Assembly: GCA_026770585.1 (NCBI GenBank)
Contig: MU646624.1
Span: 120,460 to 135,080 of the forward strand
From: Baffinella frigidus
Taxonomy: Eukaryota; Cryptophyceae; Cryptomonadales; Baffinellaceae
Direction of reading: 5' to 3'
Length of the DNA: 14,621 bases
Below, one piece after another: positions 1 through 6,859 of this stretch. The number at the start of each line of letters is the position of its first letter. Position 1 is the stretch's first letter. The translations under genes and the position numbers were made by a program. The notes under the pieces were generated by a model. The model searched no databases. It was given only the letters and a program-made list of their open reading frames with translations, and was not told the origin of the DNA.

Positions 1-420
1 GAGCTCCAGTCACGGATACCCCACAAGATTTCAAAAGGTGTGAGTCAGATGTCAAACCAAACGCATGGAGAGGTTTCCCCCAATGTACGGAAGTCAGCGA
101 GCGAGAGAGTGAGAGAGGTGGATGTGTAAGGGTTTCCCCCAGGCTGTACAGAAAATGAAGTTGTGCAAAAAAAAAAATCGTTGAGAAAAGAAAGAAAGCA
201 AAGAAAAGAAAGAAGGGGGGGGGAAAGAGGGGGGGGGGGGAAGGGGCAATTCAAGGGTCAGAAACAACAACATTTCGTCAAGATATTGGTGGGGTAATAA
301 CAAAAGTAAAAAAATAAAACAAAGAAACACAGTCCGTCCTCCCACCCTTTCAATAGGGCTCTTTTCACTCGCACCCCCGCTTGGTGCCTGCTCAACTACT
401 TGCCGTTGTGTCCTTCGCCT
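1..420. other. Non-coding, low-complexity stretch
   Basis: I see no convincing gene here. The stretch has two related ~20-bp pieces sharing GGTTTCCCCC followed by a GTAC word (near 72-88 and 130-149), an A-rich and G-rich homopurine run at about 166-245, and an A-rich patch at about 297-330. Open frames across it encode only biased low-complexity peptides. Confidence 0.6.
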
Positions 421-594
421 CGCTCCCCTCTTCTCCTCCTCTCCTCCTCTCCTCCTCCCCCTCTCCTCTCCTCCCCTCCTCCTCCCCTTCTCTCTACCCC
501 TCCTCCTCTCCCCCTCTCCTCCCCTTCCTCCTTCCACCCTCCTCTGCTCCCCCTTCTTCTCCTCTTAACCCCGTTCCTCCTCCCCTTCCCTCAA
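421..594. repeat. Homopyrimidine (CCT/CTC) tract
   Basis: About 170 bases of nearly pure C and T on the plus strand, with irregular CTCCTC/CCTCCC units. It lies just beyond the 3' end of the broken minus-strand gene at 609-1241, so on that strand it is a polypurine tract. Such mirror-rich tracts can form triplex DNA. The proline/serine or arginine/glutamate reading frames across it are composition artefacts. Confidence 0.8.
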
Positions 595-608
595 GGGGCT
601 GGTGTTCC

Positions 609-1241
609 TCACAATTCCGCTCCTGTTCCCGTGGTACTACCGTCTTTACCCGTCTTCTTGTTCTTCTTCTGCTGCTTTTGAAATCGATTGTAATCTGCGT
701 AGTGGGTTGACTGAGCATGTTTCAGTATAGTTTTAAAGTCTGCTGGTTTTTGAACAGGAGCTTTGTTGCACGAGTCAGAGTAATGGTCACCAACATCCCA
801 GCAGTTGTTGCAGTACTCCCAGGGGTGTGGGGAGTTGGGTCGTTTCTTGGATTGTTCAGGAACTGGGACTGGGTTAGCTGGCCCTGGTTGTTGGTTTTGT
901 TTGTTTGGGATAGATCTCTGTTTGTTGTGGTTGAGGTCTGGCCAGGCGAAGGGGAGTTTCTGTGCGGGTAAAGTTATGGGGCCTTTGTTGTTAGTAGCCT
1001 TTGGTTTCAGGTCGCCAGAGTAGTCTTCTTGGCAGGTGGCAGGGGCGGTTGCAGGGTATATGCCGTTATCTGTTCTAAAGGCCTGGAGTGCAATTTCTGT
1101 AAGGAAGTTGAGGGCCATCCTGTAGGCGGCATGTTGAGTTGCAGTGGGTTTAGTGTAGATCCTTTAGAGAAAGCATTTTTGGAAAGGGCCATCTTCCCCA
1201 ATAACCTGTTCGACTCTTATCGTGTTTTTCAACGAAGGCAT
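609..1241 (-). pseudogene. Unrecognised protein with zinc-knuckle-like motif, one in-frame stop
   Basis: I do not recognise this gene. On the minus strand one frame runs from an ATG at 1241 to a stop at 609-611, about 210 codons, interrupted once by TAA at 1164-1166. The part after the TAA is 169 residues from its first methionine (1118). It is rich in Asn, Gln, Lys and Pro and contains C-x2-C-x5-H-x4-C at 812-768 (reading CNNCWDVGDHYSDSC), one residue longer than the usual CX2CX4HX4C retroelement zinc knuckle. A Lys/Gln-rich tail follows. Codon use is far less GC-rich than in the neighbouring RING/MATH genes, which suggests a different origin. A retroelement Gag-like remnant is possible, but no protease or polymerase is present. 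It lies head-to-head with the gene at 1343, about 100 bp apart. The TAA could be a mutation, a sequencing error, or part of an intron. Confidence 0.4.
1166..1181. repeat. 16-bp word shared by both RING/MATH gene upstream regions (copy 1)
   Basis: The word AGAGAAAGCATTTTTG occurs here, about 160-175 bp before the first gene's ATG, and again at 8582-8597, about 260-275 bp before the second gene's ATG. It is complex enough not to be a chance repeat in a window this size. It overlaps the broken minus-strand gene. It could be a leftover of the shared ancestral 5' flank or a regulatory element; the sequence alone does not decide. Confidence 0.5.
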
Positions 1242-1342
1242 CCAGGGCTCAACGCTTTCGCACGAGGGCCGGCTTTTGGGGACCCCAGGGCTGGGAAACG
1301 CTCTCTCTTGTACGCGCTCAACAGTGAGGCTCCCAATCGAAG

Positions 1343-2479
1343 ATGGCGGCGAAGATCGACCCGGATTGGCTGGAGGACCAGGACAGCAGGAACAAGGCCT
1401 CGTGCACCGTGTGCCAAATGGTGCTGCAGGTGCCGACCACGGCTTGCCCCGAGGGGCACGCGCTGTGTCGAGAATGCTACGTCTCGGAGCTGTCCCACAG
1501 GAGGAGGTGCCCGCTTTGCCAGCACCCGACAGACACGACCAGGCTGCAAAGGTGCCGGCCGCTCGAGGACTTCATCGGGGACCTTCGCATGCGCTGCAAG
1601 CACGGGAAGGAGGCGGAGGAAGAGGGCGTCGGTGAGGGCGGGGCGGCCCCGCGGGCCAAGCGCGCCAGGCTGGAGCCGCCGCAGTCGGTGAGCACCGCCG
1701 ACCTGCGCGAGGAGCTCGGGCTCCAGGGCCTGGACAAAGAGGGGGAGCGGGGCGAGCTGGTTGCGCTCCTGGAGGAGCACCGGCGAGGCGAAGCGGGGGG
1801 GGGATTCTGCAGCTGGAAGGGGAAGGTGAGCGAGTTCGCAGCGCACCTCACCGTGTGCGAGCGGGAGGAGGTGCAGTGTCCGTACCCTGGGTGCGAGGAG
1901 CGGGTGGTGCGTGCGGAGGTGGGGAAGCACATGGCGGCGTCGGGGGAGGCGCATATGCGGAGGGCGTGGGGGAAGGTGACCGAGATGGAGGAGACGGTGG
2001 TGGAGCTGCAAACGAAGGTGGCTGGCCAGGGGGAGACGATCGCACGGCAGAACATCGTGAATGCCGGGCTGCAGAGGCGCGTGCAAGCGCTGACGCGCGT
2101 GTTCACCTGGAGCACGGACAGGGCGTGGAGCCATGCGCAGTCTCTTCCGTACACGTTCACGGACGGGGTGTATGGATTCTGTTGTAACAGCGACGCAGTC
2201 GACCCCAACTTCACGCATTTCATGGGCTTCCAACTCGAGGAGGGCCCCGTTTGCAAGATGCACTACAGGTGCTCCATCCTGGACACGAACGACAAGGTTC
2301 TCCGCCTGGTCAGCGAACCGGAGGATGATGACTTCCAGAAGCCTCCCACCGAAACTGCCGAGGTGGGGAGCGGGACGGGAGCTTCCTTCAGCCTGACAGC
2401 TGCTAACTTCGCGGGGGCGGTGCGCGCGGACGGGAGCATCAAGCTCCGCTTCGTGGTGCATCTGTACCTCCCAGAGTAG
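1343..2479 (+). CDS. RING-SAP-TRAF zinc finger-MATH protein, short paralogue (378 aa)
   Basis: Probably a RING-type E3 ubiquitin ligase or TRAF-like adaptor. Residues 21-59 form a textbook C3HC4 RING (C-x2-C-x10-C-x3-H-x2-C-x2-C-x10-C-x2-C). A basic KRAR patch near 106-109 could be a nuclear signal. Residues about 117-146 fit a SAP motif (ADLREELG, then GELVALLEEH), a DNA/chromatin-binding helix pair. Residues about 156-204 hold a TRAF-type zinc finger (CxWxG, then CPYPGC and a late His). Residues about 207-250 look like a coiled coil, and 254-378 resemble a MATH/TRAF-C domain (FTWST, SLPYTF, CSILDTNDKVLR, ending VVHLYLPE). The ATG has strong eukaryotic context (AAGATGGCG) and the frame is intron-free. 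Compared with the paralogue at 8858 it lacks about 85 residues of TRAF fingers but has a slightly longer coiled coil. Family assignment is by motif only. Confidence 0.88.
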   Translation: MAAKIDPDWLEDQDSRNKASCTVCQMVLQVPTTACPEGHALCRECYVSELSHRRRCPLCQHPTDTTRLQRCRPLEDFIGDLRMRCKHGKEAEEEGVGEGGAAPRAKRARLEPPQSVSTADLREELGLQGLDKEGERGELVALLEEHRRGEAGGGFCSWKGKVSEFAAHLTVCEREEVQCPYPGCEERVVRAEVGKHMAASGEAHMRRAWGKVTEMEETVVELQTKVAGQGETIARQNIVNAGLQRRVQALTRVFTWSTDRAWSHAQSLPYTFTDGVYGFCCNSDAVDPNFTHFMGFQLEEGPVCKMHYRCSILDTNDKVLRLVSEPEDDDFQKPPTETAEVGSGTGASFSLTAANFAGAVRADGSIKLRFVVHLYLPE

Positions 2480-2760
2480 GCGCTGCCGGGGGGGGGGGCA
2501 CGCAGTCGAGCCTGAGCTCAGCTTCAGAGCCTTGCGAGGCGACCGATGCACGGCGACAACACCGTTTCGCCTTCGTCTCCCTCTCGACCGTCGCTCTCAC
2601 CAGCCAGCCCACGACCTTCCAACGCGCCCCATCAACGCCAACTCCGACCTCTCTCCTGCCATCATCTCCTCCCGCCTTCGCGCTCGCCAAACCGTCACCG
2701 CATCAGTAGCTGGGGCTGCTCGGGCCTGCCATTAAACCGTCGCCTCCCTCCTCACCATCC
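2480..2760 (+). repeat. 3' flank of first RING/MATH gene, duplicated at 10223-10520
   Basis: Base by base this follows the sequence after the second RING/MATH gene: the same start after the stop codon (GCGCTGCCGGG), then TTGCGAGGCGA, CTCGACCGTCGCTCTCACCA, CCATCAACGCCAACTCCGAC and a CTGCTCGGGCCTGCCAT word in the same order. It is probably 3' UTR. Local open frames here are not conserved as proteins between the copies, so I do not call a gene. Confidence 0.85.
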
Positions 2761-2839
2761 AGCGCCACCCGCATCTTCTCCCTCCTTCCTCGGCGACTTC
2801 TCCTCCCTCCTCTCTCCCTCCACGTCCTCACCAACCCTA

Positions 2840-2956
2840 CAGGGGTACCTCGCTCATAAGAAACCGCCCCCCCCTAGGACCCTACAGTAGGCCTATGCCT
2901 AGGGTCCTATGGTGGTCCTATTGGGTGGGTGTTTCTTTATGCGCGAGGTACCCCTG
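2840..2956 (+). mobile_element. Family A foldback element, copy A1
   Basis: A 117-bp foldback element with near-perfect terminal inverted repeats beginning CAGGGGTACCTCGCTCATAA, flanked by TA on both sides (2838-2839 and 2957-2958). The arms contain short C and G runs; an asymmetric core with CTACAGTAGGCCTATGCC gives it an orientation, called plus here. It encodes nothing. It sits in the probable 3' UTR of the first RING/MATH gene, upstream of its AATAAA. The features fit a non-autonomous TIR element (MITE) using TA targets, as Tc1/mariner relatives do. The superfamily is inferred. Confidence 0.85.
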
Positions 2957-2972
2957 TAGCGCTCAGTAGGAG
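2957..2972 (+). repeat. Resumption of duplicated 3' flank after A1
   Basis: CGCTCAGTAGGAG appears immediately after element A1, and again at about 10702-10714 straight after the CA microsatellite. The distance from the respective stop codons is about 480 bp in both cases, so the paralogous flanks continue past an insertion in one copy and a microsatellite in the other. Confidence 0.65.
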
Positions 2973-3025
2973 CACCTCGCATGCCCTCTGGTGAAGCCTG
3001 ACCCTGTCGTGTATCGTGTTTGTTC

Positions 3026-3031
3026 AATAAA
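3026..3031 (+). promoter_or_regulatory. Poly(A) signal, first RING/MATH gene
   Basis: AATAAA 547 bases past the stop codon, followed by GGGGCC. The second gene has AATAAA followed by AAGGCC about 600 bases past its stop in the matching context. Shared position supports use as the cleavage/polyadenylation signal; it would put element A1 inside the mRNA. Confidence 0.5.
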
Positions 3032-3046
3032 GGGGCCTTCTCTCTA

Positions 3047-3160
3047 CAGGGGTACCTCGCTCATAAGAAAGCGCCCCCCCCTAGGACGACCATAGGGCCC
3101 TAGGCATAGCCCTGCTGTAGGGTCCTAGGAGGAGGCACTTTCTTATGAGCGAGGTGCCCC
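3047..3160 (-). mobile_element. Family A foldback element, copy A2 (right tip altered)
   Basis: Same arms as the other family A copies, but the core is in the reverse order (ACCATAGGGCCC before CTGTAGGG), hence minus. A TA precedes it (3045-3046). The right arm ends CCCC and runs directly into the TA of family B copy B1, having lost the final TG. It starts 15 bases after the probable poly(A) signal of the first RING/MATH gene. Confidence 0.8.
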
Positions 3161-3162
3161 TA

Positions 3163-3255
3163 TCCCTTAAGTGGCGAGGCGGTCCAAATTGACCGCCAGA
3201 GGCAGGTCCTATGGCCCTAGAGTAGGGCGTATGGGCCTGCTCGCCACTTAAGGGA
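3163..3255. mobile_element. Family B foldback element, copy B1
   Basis: A 93-bp element with inverted ends TCCCTTAAGTGGC, flanked by TA on both sides (3161-3162, 3256-3257). Its inside holds further small palindromes and words such as GTAGGGCGTAT that recur in B2 and B3. The left TA is shared with the end of element A2, so the two elements abut. Non-coding and MITE-like. Confidence 0.75.
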
Positions 3256-3317
3256 TAGCGCTGGCATGCAGCCCGTCTACGTCTAGATAGCGTTTTGAGA
3301 GTTGGAGAGTGCAAGCG

Positions 3318-3383
3318 GTTTGTCCCAGTAGGGCTGTCCTCTTTCAGTTCAACAGAGAGAGAGAAACAGAGAGAGAGAGAGGC

Positions 3384-3416
<33 letters not shown>

Positions 3417-3547
3417 GAGACAGCGAGAGAGAGAGAGAGAGAGAGAGAGTGGCCTGCCTCGGGAGCAACGTGACACACCCTCCGAGGAGGCTGTGTTTCC
3501 GCAGGACCTAGAGGGAGGTCACGTGCACTTTACACGCTTTGTGCTCA
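3318..3547 (+). repeat. GA-bearing repeat module, unit 1
   Basis: A composite unit: GTTTGTCCCAGTAGG, a short TCCTCTT...CAGTTCAACAGAGAG leader, a GA microsatellite (3353-3449), then GCCTGCCTCGGGAGCAACG and a ~95-bp tail with GAGGAGGCTGTGTTTC and a GGACCTAG...GGAGGTCACG word. It is followed at once by a second unit of the same order. The leader also matches, more weakly, the flank of the second RING/MATH gene near 10900. Confidence 0.8.
3353..3449. repeat. GA microsatellite
   Basis: Mostly (GA)n with occasional CAGA and GCGA interruptions. Serine/leucine or arginine/glutamate open frames across it are artefacts of the dinucleotide. Confidence 0.95.
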
Positions 3548-3813
3548 GTTTGTCCCAGTAGGTCTCTCCTCTTCCAGTTCAACAGAGAGAGAGAGAGCGA
3601 GAGCGAGAGAGAGAGAGAGAGAGAAAGAGCGAGCGCGATAGCGAGAGAGAAAGAGAGAGAGAGCGCGCCCGCGAGAGAGAGAGAGAGAGAAAAAGAGAGA
3701 GAGAGAGACAGCGGCCTGCCTCGGGAGCAACGTGACACACCCTTCGAGGAGGCTGTGTTTCAGCAGGACCTAGCGGGAGGTCACGCGCACTCTACACGCT
3801 GTGTACGAAAGGA
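3548..3813 (+). repeat. GA-bearing repeat module, unit 2
   Basis: Direct tandem copy of the module at 3318-3547, with its own GA tract (3583-3710, richer in GCGA and GCGCGC). Its tail (3714-3813) is closer to the copy at 11801-11900 than to unit 1: both continue into CACGCTGT.TACGAA.GGAA. An A element lies next to the tail in both places (A3 after this unit; A7 before the 11801 copy). Confidence 0.8.
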
Positions 3814-3833
3814 AACTGATTCGCGAACCCCTA

Positions 3834-3951
3834 CAGGGGTACCTCGCTCATAAGAAACGCCCCCCCCCTAGGACCCTACAGTAGGCCTGTGCCTAGGGCC
3901 CTATGGTGGTCCTAGGGGGGGGGGTCGTTTCTTATGAGCGAGGTACCCCTG
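3834..3951 (+). mobile_element. Family A foldback element, copy A3
   Basis: A 118-bp, full-length family A copy with TA on both sides (3832-3833, 3952-3953). Its arms match each other almost perfectly and the core reads CTACAGTAGGCC first, the same orientation as A1. It looks like one of the youngest copies. Confidence 0.88.
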
Positions 3952-3953
3952 TA

Positions 3954-4187
3954 CCCCCCTCGCCGTCAGCGCCACCCTGCCATCCTCCCTCCTGCCCGCG
4001 GTCAACTTCGCAGTTTCCGGTTCGTCTTTGACCGATGCCGCTGCCGAGCGAGAAGGGAACAGTCCATCTAAACGTAATCCGTAGGCCCTACGCATCAAAC
4101 CCGTAGGGACATATGGGTTCCTATGGAGAAGCCAAAGTCGATTTTCGACCTTGGCTTTTGATTTCGTGCCAAGCTCGCTCGACAGCG
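3954..4187. other. Non-coding unique stretch
   Basis: No gene recognised. It includes short inverted words such as CGTAGGCCCTACG (about 4080) and a pair GTAGGGACATATGGG/TCCTATGG. A minus-strand frame crosses it but merges with element A3 and shows no domain or biased coding signal I can support. Confidence 0.4.
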
Positions 4188-4253
4188 GATAGGACACAAA
4201 CCCTCGTTTCATAGGACACAAATCCTCGTTGCGTAGGACACAAATCCTCGTTA
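4188..4253 (+). repeat. 22-bp tandem repeat, three units
   Basis: Three successive units of about 22 bp sharing TAGGACACAAATCCTCGTT, with single-base changes (one unit has CCCTCG in place of TCCTCG). It is followed by ATGGCTTCAATAAAGC, which may contain a poly(A)-like AATAAA of no evident gene. Confidence 0.85.
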
Positions 4254-4458
4254 TGGCTTCAATAAAGCAAACCTCCAGAGAAGGGCTTCTTCAACGGTCA
4301 CCAGTTCACTCACGTGTTCCCCCCCTAAGGATTCAAAGAGATAGTACTACAACACCTCGTGAGATGCGCTTTGCGGCTGAGAGAGAGAGATCCCTGCGGT
4401 GCCACCAACATGGCCGCAATGTATTGCCCCCCACACCTGACCCCCTCGCGCAAAGATA

Positions 4459-4577
4459 CAGGGGTATCTCGCTCTTAAGAAACTGCCCCCCCCTAGGACC
4501 CTACAGCACGGCTATGCCTCGGGCCTGATGGTGGTCCTGGGGGGGGGGGGCGCTTTCGTATGAGCGAGATACACCTG
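4459..4577 (+). mobile_element. Family A foldback element, copy A4 (diverged)
   Basis: A 119-bp copy with TA flanks (4457-4458, 4578-4579). The left arm has GTATCTCGCTCTTAAG and the right arm CGTATGAGCGAGATACACCTG, so the arms have decayed independently and this copy is older than A1 or A3. Core orientation is plus. Confidence 0.82.
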
Positions 4578-4579
4578 TA

Positions 4580-4715
4580 CGGACTGTAGCTAGCTTCTGC
4601 ATACTGTGGTTTCTCAAATGCAAGAATCTGCACCCCCCCCCCATGGACCGCGCCCAGGGTTCTTGTATGGGGCGCCTGGGGTTCTTGTATGAGGTATCCC
4701 TGTTTCTGATTTCAG
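4580..4715. other. Non-coding stretch with short GGTTCTTGTATG repeat
   Basis: Holds a C run (4633-4641) and two copies of GGTTCTTGTATG about 22 bp apart. No gene seen. Confidence 0.5.
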
Positions 4716-4717
4716 TA

Positions 4718-4818
4718 TCTCTTAAGTGGCCAGTAGGCGCATACGCCCTACCCTAGGGCCCTAGAACCTGCCTAGGACCTATCGGGGGTCAATTTTGACC
4801 CCATGGCCACTTAAGAGA
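4718..4818. mobile_element. Family B foldback element, copy B2
   Basis: A 101-bp element with ends TCTCTTAAGTGGCCA and TGGCCACTTAAGAGA, flanked by TA on both sides (4716-4717, 4819-4820). Compared with B1 and B3 both ends carry the same change (TCTC for TCCC). Symmetric changes in both arms suggest gene conversion between arms, a distinct subfamily, or recent birth from a variant parent. Confidence 0.78.
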
Positions 4819-4934
4819 TAGGCAGGGAAAGGAAAGGACTGCTGGGACAAACCGGTTACCCTGCCTCGGGACGAAGTGCTGTGCCCCCCACATCCGCTCA
4901 TGCTTCCCTCCGATCGGAACACTCACCTTTACTC

Positions 4935-4975
4935 AAGTGCTCGATCCTGGAGAAGAACGACAAGACCCCTCCGAT
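4935..4975 (+). pseudogene. Tiny relic of the RING/MATH gene (MATH segment)
   Basis: About 41 bases match the MATH-coding part of the second RING/MATH gene (about 10011-10051) at roughly 36 positions, including CAAGTGCTCGATCCT and AAGAACGACAAGA. In translation it reads KCSILEKNDK against KCSILDKNDK in the intact protein. The similarity stops abruptly on both sides. I read it as a fragment left by a further, mostly lost copy of the gene. Confidence 0.55.
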
Positions 4976-5049
4976 CAGAAGACTGACCTGTACTCATACA
5001 AACATGGCCACCTTGTCTTTCCCCCCAAAGAGGCTCCCTACTGCCCAGC
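4960..5049 (+). repeat. Block shared with 11928-12030
   Basis: Contains CTGACCTGTACTCATACAA, then GGCCACCTTGTCTTTCC, an (A/G)AGGAGGCTCC-like word, and TGCCCAGC, in the same order and spacing as at 11949-12028. Both copies run on into the GGCCCGCCTCGGGA minisatellite, the second after a TC microsatellite has intervened. Confidence 0.75.
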
Positions 5050-5240
5050 AGCCCGCCTCAGGACTGCCCAGCGGCCCGCCTCGGGACAGACAGGTCCGCC
5101 TCGGCAGCAACATGCGGCCCGCGTCGGGACGAAAGACCAGGGGCCCGCCTTGGGATGGGTAGGCCCGCCTCGGGAGAGACAGGCCCGCCTCGGGATGGAT
5201 AGGCCCGCCTCGGGAGGGATGAGCTGCGCGCCTCGGGAGG
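5050..5240 (+). repeat. GC-rich ~20-bp minisatellite (GGCCCGCCTCGGGA)
   Basis: Nine or so units of a 19-23-bp repeat with core GCCCGCCTCGGGA and linkers such as TGGATAG, GAGACAG and CAGACAG. The core is a small inverted repeat (CCCG-CCT-CGGG). The same units recur at 12146-12290 and, in both orientations, through 12700-14020. Confidence 0.9.
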
Positions 5241-5484
5241 AATGCGGCGCGCGGGTGCGAGCGCTAGGCTTGGGAGACGGAGGGCATGTAGGGGACATGT
5301 AGACAGAGCTAGGCCCGGGAGGTGGATCTGGGGATAAGTCCCCCCTAGGAGTAGTCGGAGTGACTTTACACAAGTCACGTTCACTTTAGACCAAATGTAC
5401 ATGGAGGAGGACAGCGCGCGGCCGTCCTTGTTGGGGGAGAGAGGTTTGTCAATACCTGCAGAGAGTGAGAACCCTTTATTGATA
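5241..5484. other. Non-coding; carries a block shared with 12306-12336
   Basis: The sequence GGACAGCGCGCG(G/C)CCGTCCTTG with its GGAGG leader is at 5405-5430 and again at about 12308-12335. Read on the minus strand both give KDGRALS, so this may be a relic exon of the same gene family as the PP2C fragments further right. A small hairpin GTGACTT...AAGTCAC lies at about 5359-5378. No intact gene. Confidence 0.45.
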
Positions 5485-5832
5485 CGAATAGAGAAAAAGC
5501 GAGAGAGCGAGAGAGAGAGAAAGACCTTAATTAATACCAAGTCAGAGAGAGAGAGAGAGAAAGCGCGCGCGAGAGAGAGAGAAAAACAGAGAGACAGACA
5601 GACTTTCGTCGATACCAACAGAGGGGGGGGGAGAGAGAGAGAGAGAGAGAGCGCGCGCGCGCGCGAGAGAGAGAGAGCGCGAGAGAGCGAGAGAGATAGA
5701 TAGATAGACCTTTGTCACCAACCGAGAGAGAGTCAGAGACCTTTGTCATTAATGACAGAGCGAGAGAGAGACCTTTTATCAATACCAACAGAGAGAGAGA
5801 AAGTCAGAGACCTTTGACCATTCCAACAGAGA

Positions 5833-5863
<31 letters not shown>

Positions 5864-5912
5864 CGTTATCGATACACACAGAGAAAGAGAGAGACCTTTA
5901 ATAACACCAAGC
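5485..5912 (+). repeat. GA microsatellite interrupted by a recurring GACCTTT...ATACCAACA word
   Basis: At least seven GA/CAGA blocks separated by variants of GACCTTTATCGATACCAACA (for example GACTTTCGTCGATACCAACA, GACCTTTTATCAATACCAAC, GACCGTTATCGATACACACA). Spacing ranges from about 35 to 120 bases because the GA blocks vary in length. A single copy of the spacer word without GA occurs at about 11607-11626, and one more diverged copy leads the array at about 5470. GCGCGC runs are embedded. Confidence 0.85.
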
Positions 5913-5948
5913 CATAGCTTCTTGTAGAAGCATCGGCCACTCACCTGG

Positions 5949-6852
5949 CTTAGGGTTTAGGGTGTAGGGTTTAGGGTTTAGGGTTTAGGGTTTAGGGTTT
6001 GGGGTCTAGGGTCTAGGGTCTAGGGTTTAGGGTTCAGGGTTTAGGGTTCAGGGTTTAGGGTTTAGAGTTTTGGGTTTTGGGTTTTGGGTTTAGGGTTTAG
6101 GGTTTAGGGTTTAGGGTTGTGGATTGTTTGGGGTTTAGGGTTTAGGATTCAGGGTTTAGGGATCAGGTGTTAGGGTTTATGGTTTGGGGTTTAGGGTTTA
6201 GGGTTTGGGTTTAGGGTTTAGGGTTTAGGGTTTAGGGTTTGGGGTTTAGTGTTTTTGGTGTCTAGGGTTTAGGGTTGAGGGTTTAGAGTTTAGGGTTGAG
6301 GGTTTCGGTTTGAGGGTTTCGGGTTTCGGGTTTAGGGGGTAGGGGGCAGGGTTCAGGGTTCAGGGTTTAGGGTTTAGGGTTTAGGGTTAAGGATTTATGG
6401 TCTAGGGTTTAGGGTTTAGGGTTCATGGTTCAGGGTTCAGGGATTAGGGTTCAGGGATTAGGGTTACGTAATATGGTAAGGTTCAGGGTTCAGGGTTCAG
6501 GGTTTAGGGTTTAGGGTTTAGGGTTTAGGGTTTAGGGTTTAGGGTTTAGGGTTTAGGGTGTAGGGTGTAGAGTGTAGGGTTTAGGGTTTGGAGTGTAGGG
6601 GTTTAGGGTTTTGGGTTTTGGGTTTAGGGTTTAGGGTTCTAGGTTTTGGATTCAGGGTTCAGGGTTTAGGGTTTAGGGTTCAGTGTTTTGGGTTCAGGGT
6701 TCAGGGTTCAGGGTTTAGGGATCAGGGTTTAGGGTTGCGGGCTGAGGATGGAGGGTTAAGGGTGGAGGATGGAGGTTTCAGGTTTAGGGTGTATGATTCA
6801 CGGATGAGGGTAACGTTCAGGGTTCAGGGTCCAGACATTAAGGTTTAGGCTT
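5949..6852 (+). repeat. Interstitial TTTAGGG telomere-type array
   Basis: About 800-900 bases of the 7-bp TTTAGGG repeat with G-rich strand on plus. Runs of perfect units (about 5960-5998, 6200-6240, 6500-6560) alternate with variants TTCAGGG, TCTAGGG, TTTGGGG and TTTTGGG; the right end fades from about 6740. TTTAGGG is the telomere repeat of plants and many algae and related protists. Because complex sequence with genes continues on both sides, it is interstitial here. Confidence 0.93.
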
Positions 6853-6859
6853 TATGGAT

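Noticed and set aside
94-718. Several Arg/Glu/Gly- or Ser/Pro/Leu-rich open frames over the pyrimidine tract
   Set aside because: Low-complexity translation of the CCT/GA-type tract in whichever frame lacks stops.
1229-2551. Long open frame (~440 codons) on the minus strand opposite the first RING/MATH gene
   Set aside because: A shadow of high-GC coding sequence: Leu/Arg/Pro/His-rich, no domains, and the plus-strand frame has clear domain and paralogue conservation.
2840-4577. CRISPR-like array of palindromic repeats
   Set aside because: The repeats are ~118-bp whole-foldback elements with variable spacing of tens to hundreds of bases, TA duplications and mixed orientation. This is a transposon pattern in a eukaryotic context.
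3081-5927. Ser/Leu- and Arg/Glu-repeat open frames over the GA microsatellites
   Set aside because: Dinucleotide repeats give stop-free frames on both strands; no evidence of translation.
6588-6848. Open frame within the telomere-type array (RVQGLGF repeats)
   Set aside because: The 7-bp repeat cycles through all frames and gives a repetitive peptide; no sign of a gene.
5949-6852. A true chromosome end
   Set aside because: Complex DNA with a gene continues for more than 7 kb past the array, unless the assembly is wrong there (noted as a check).
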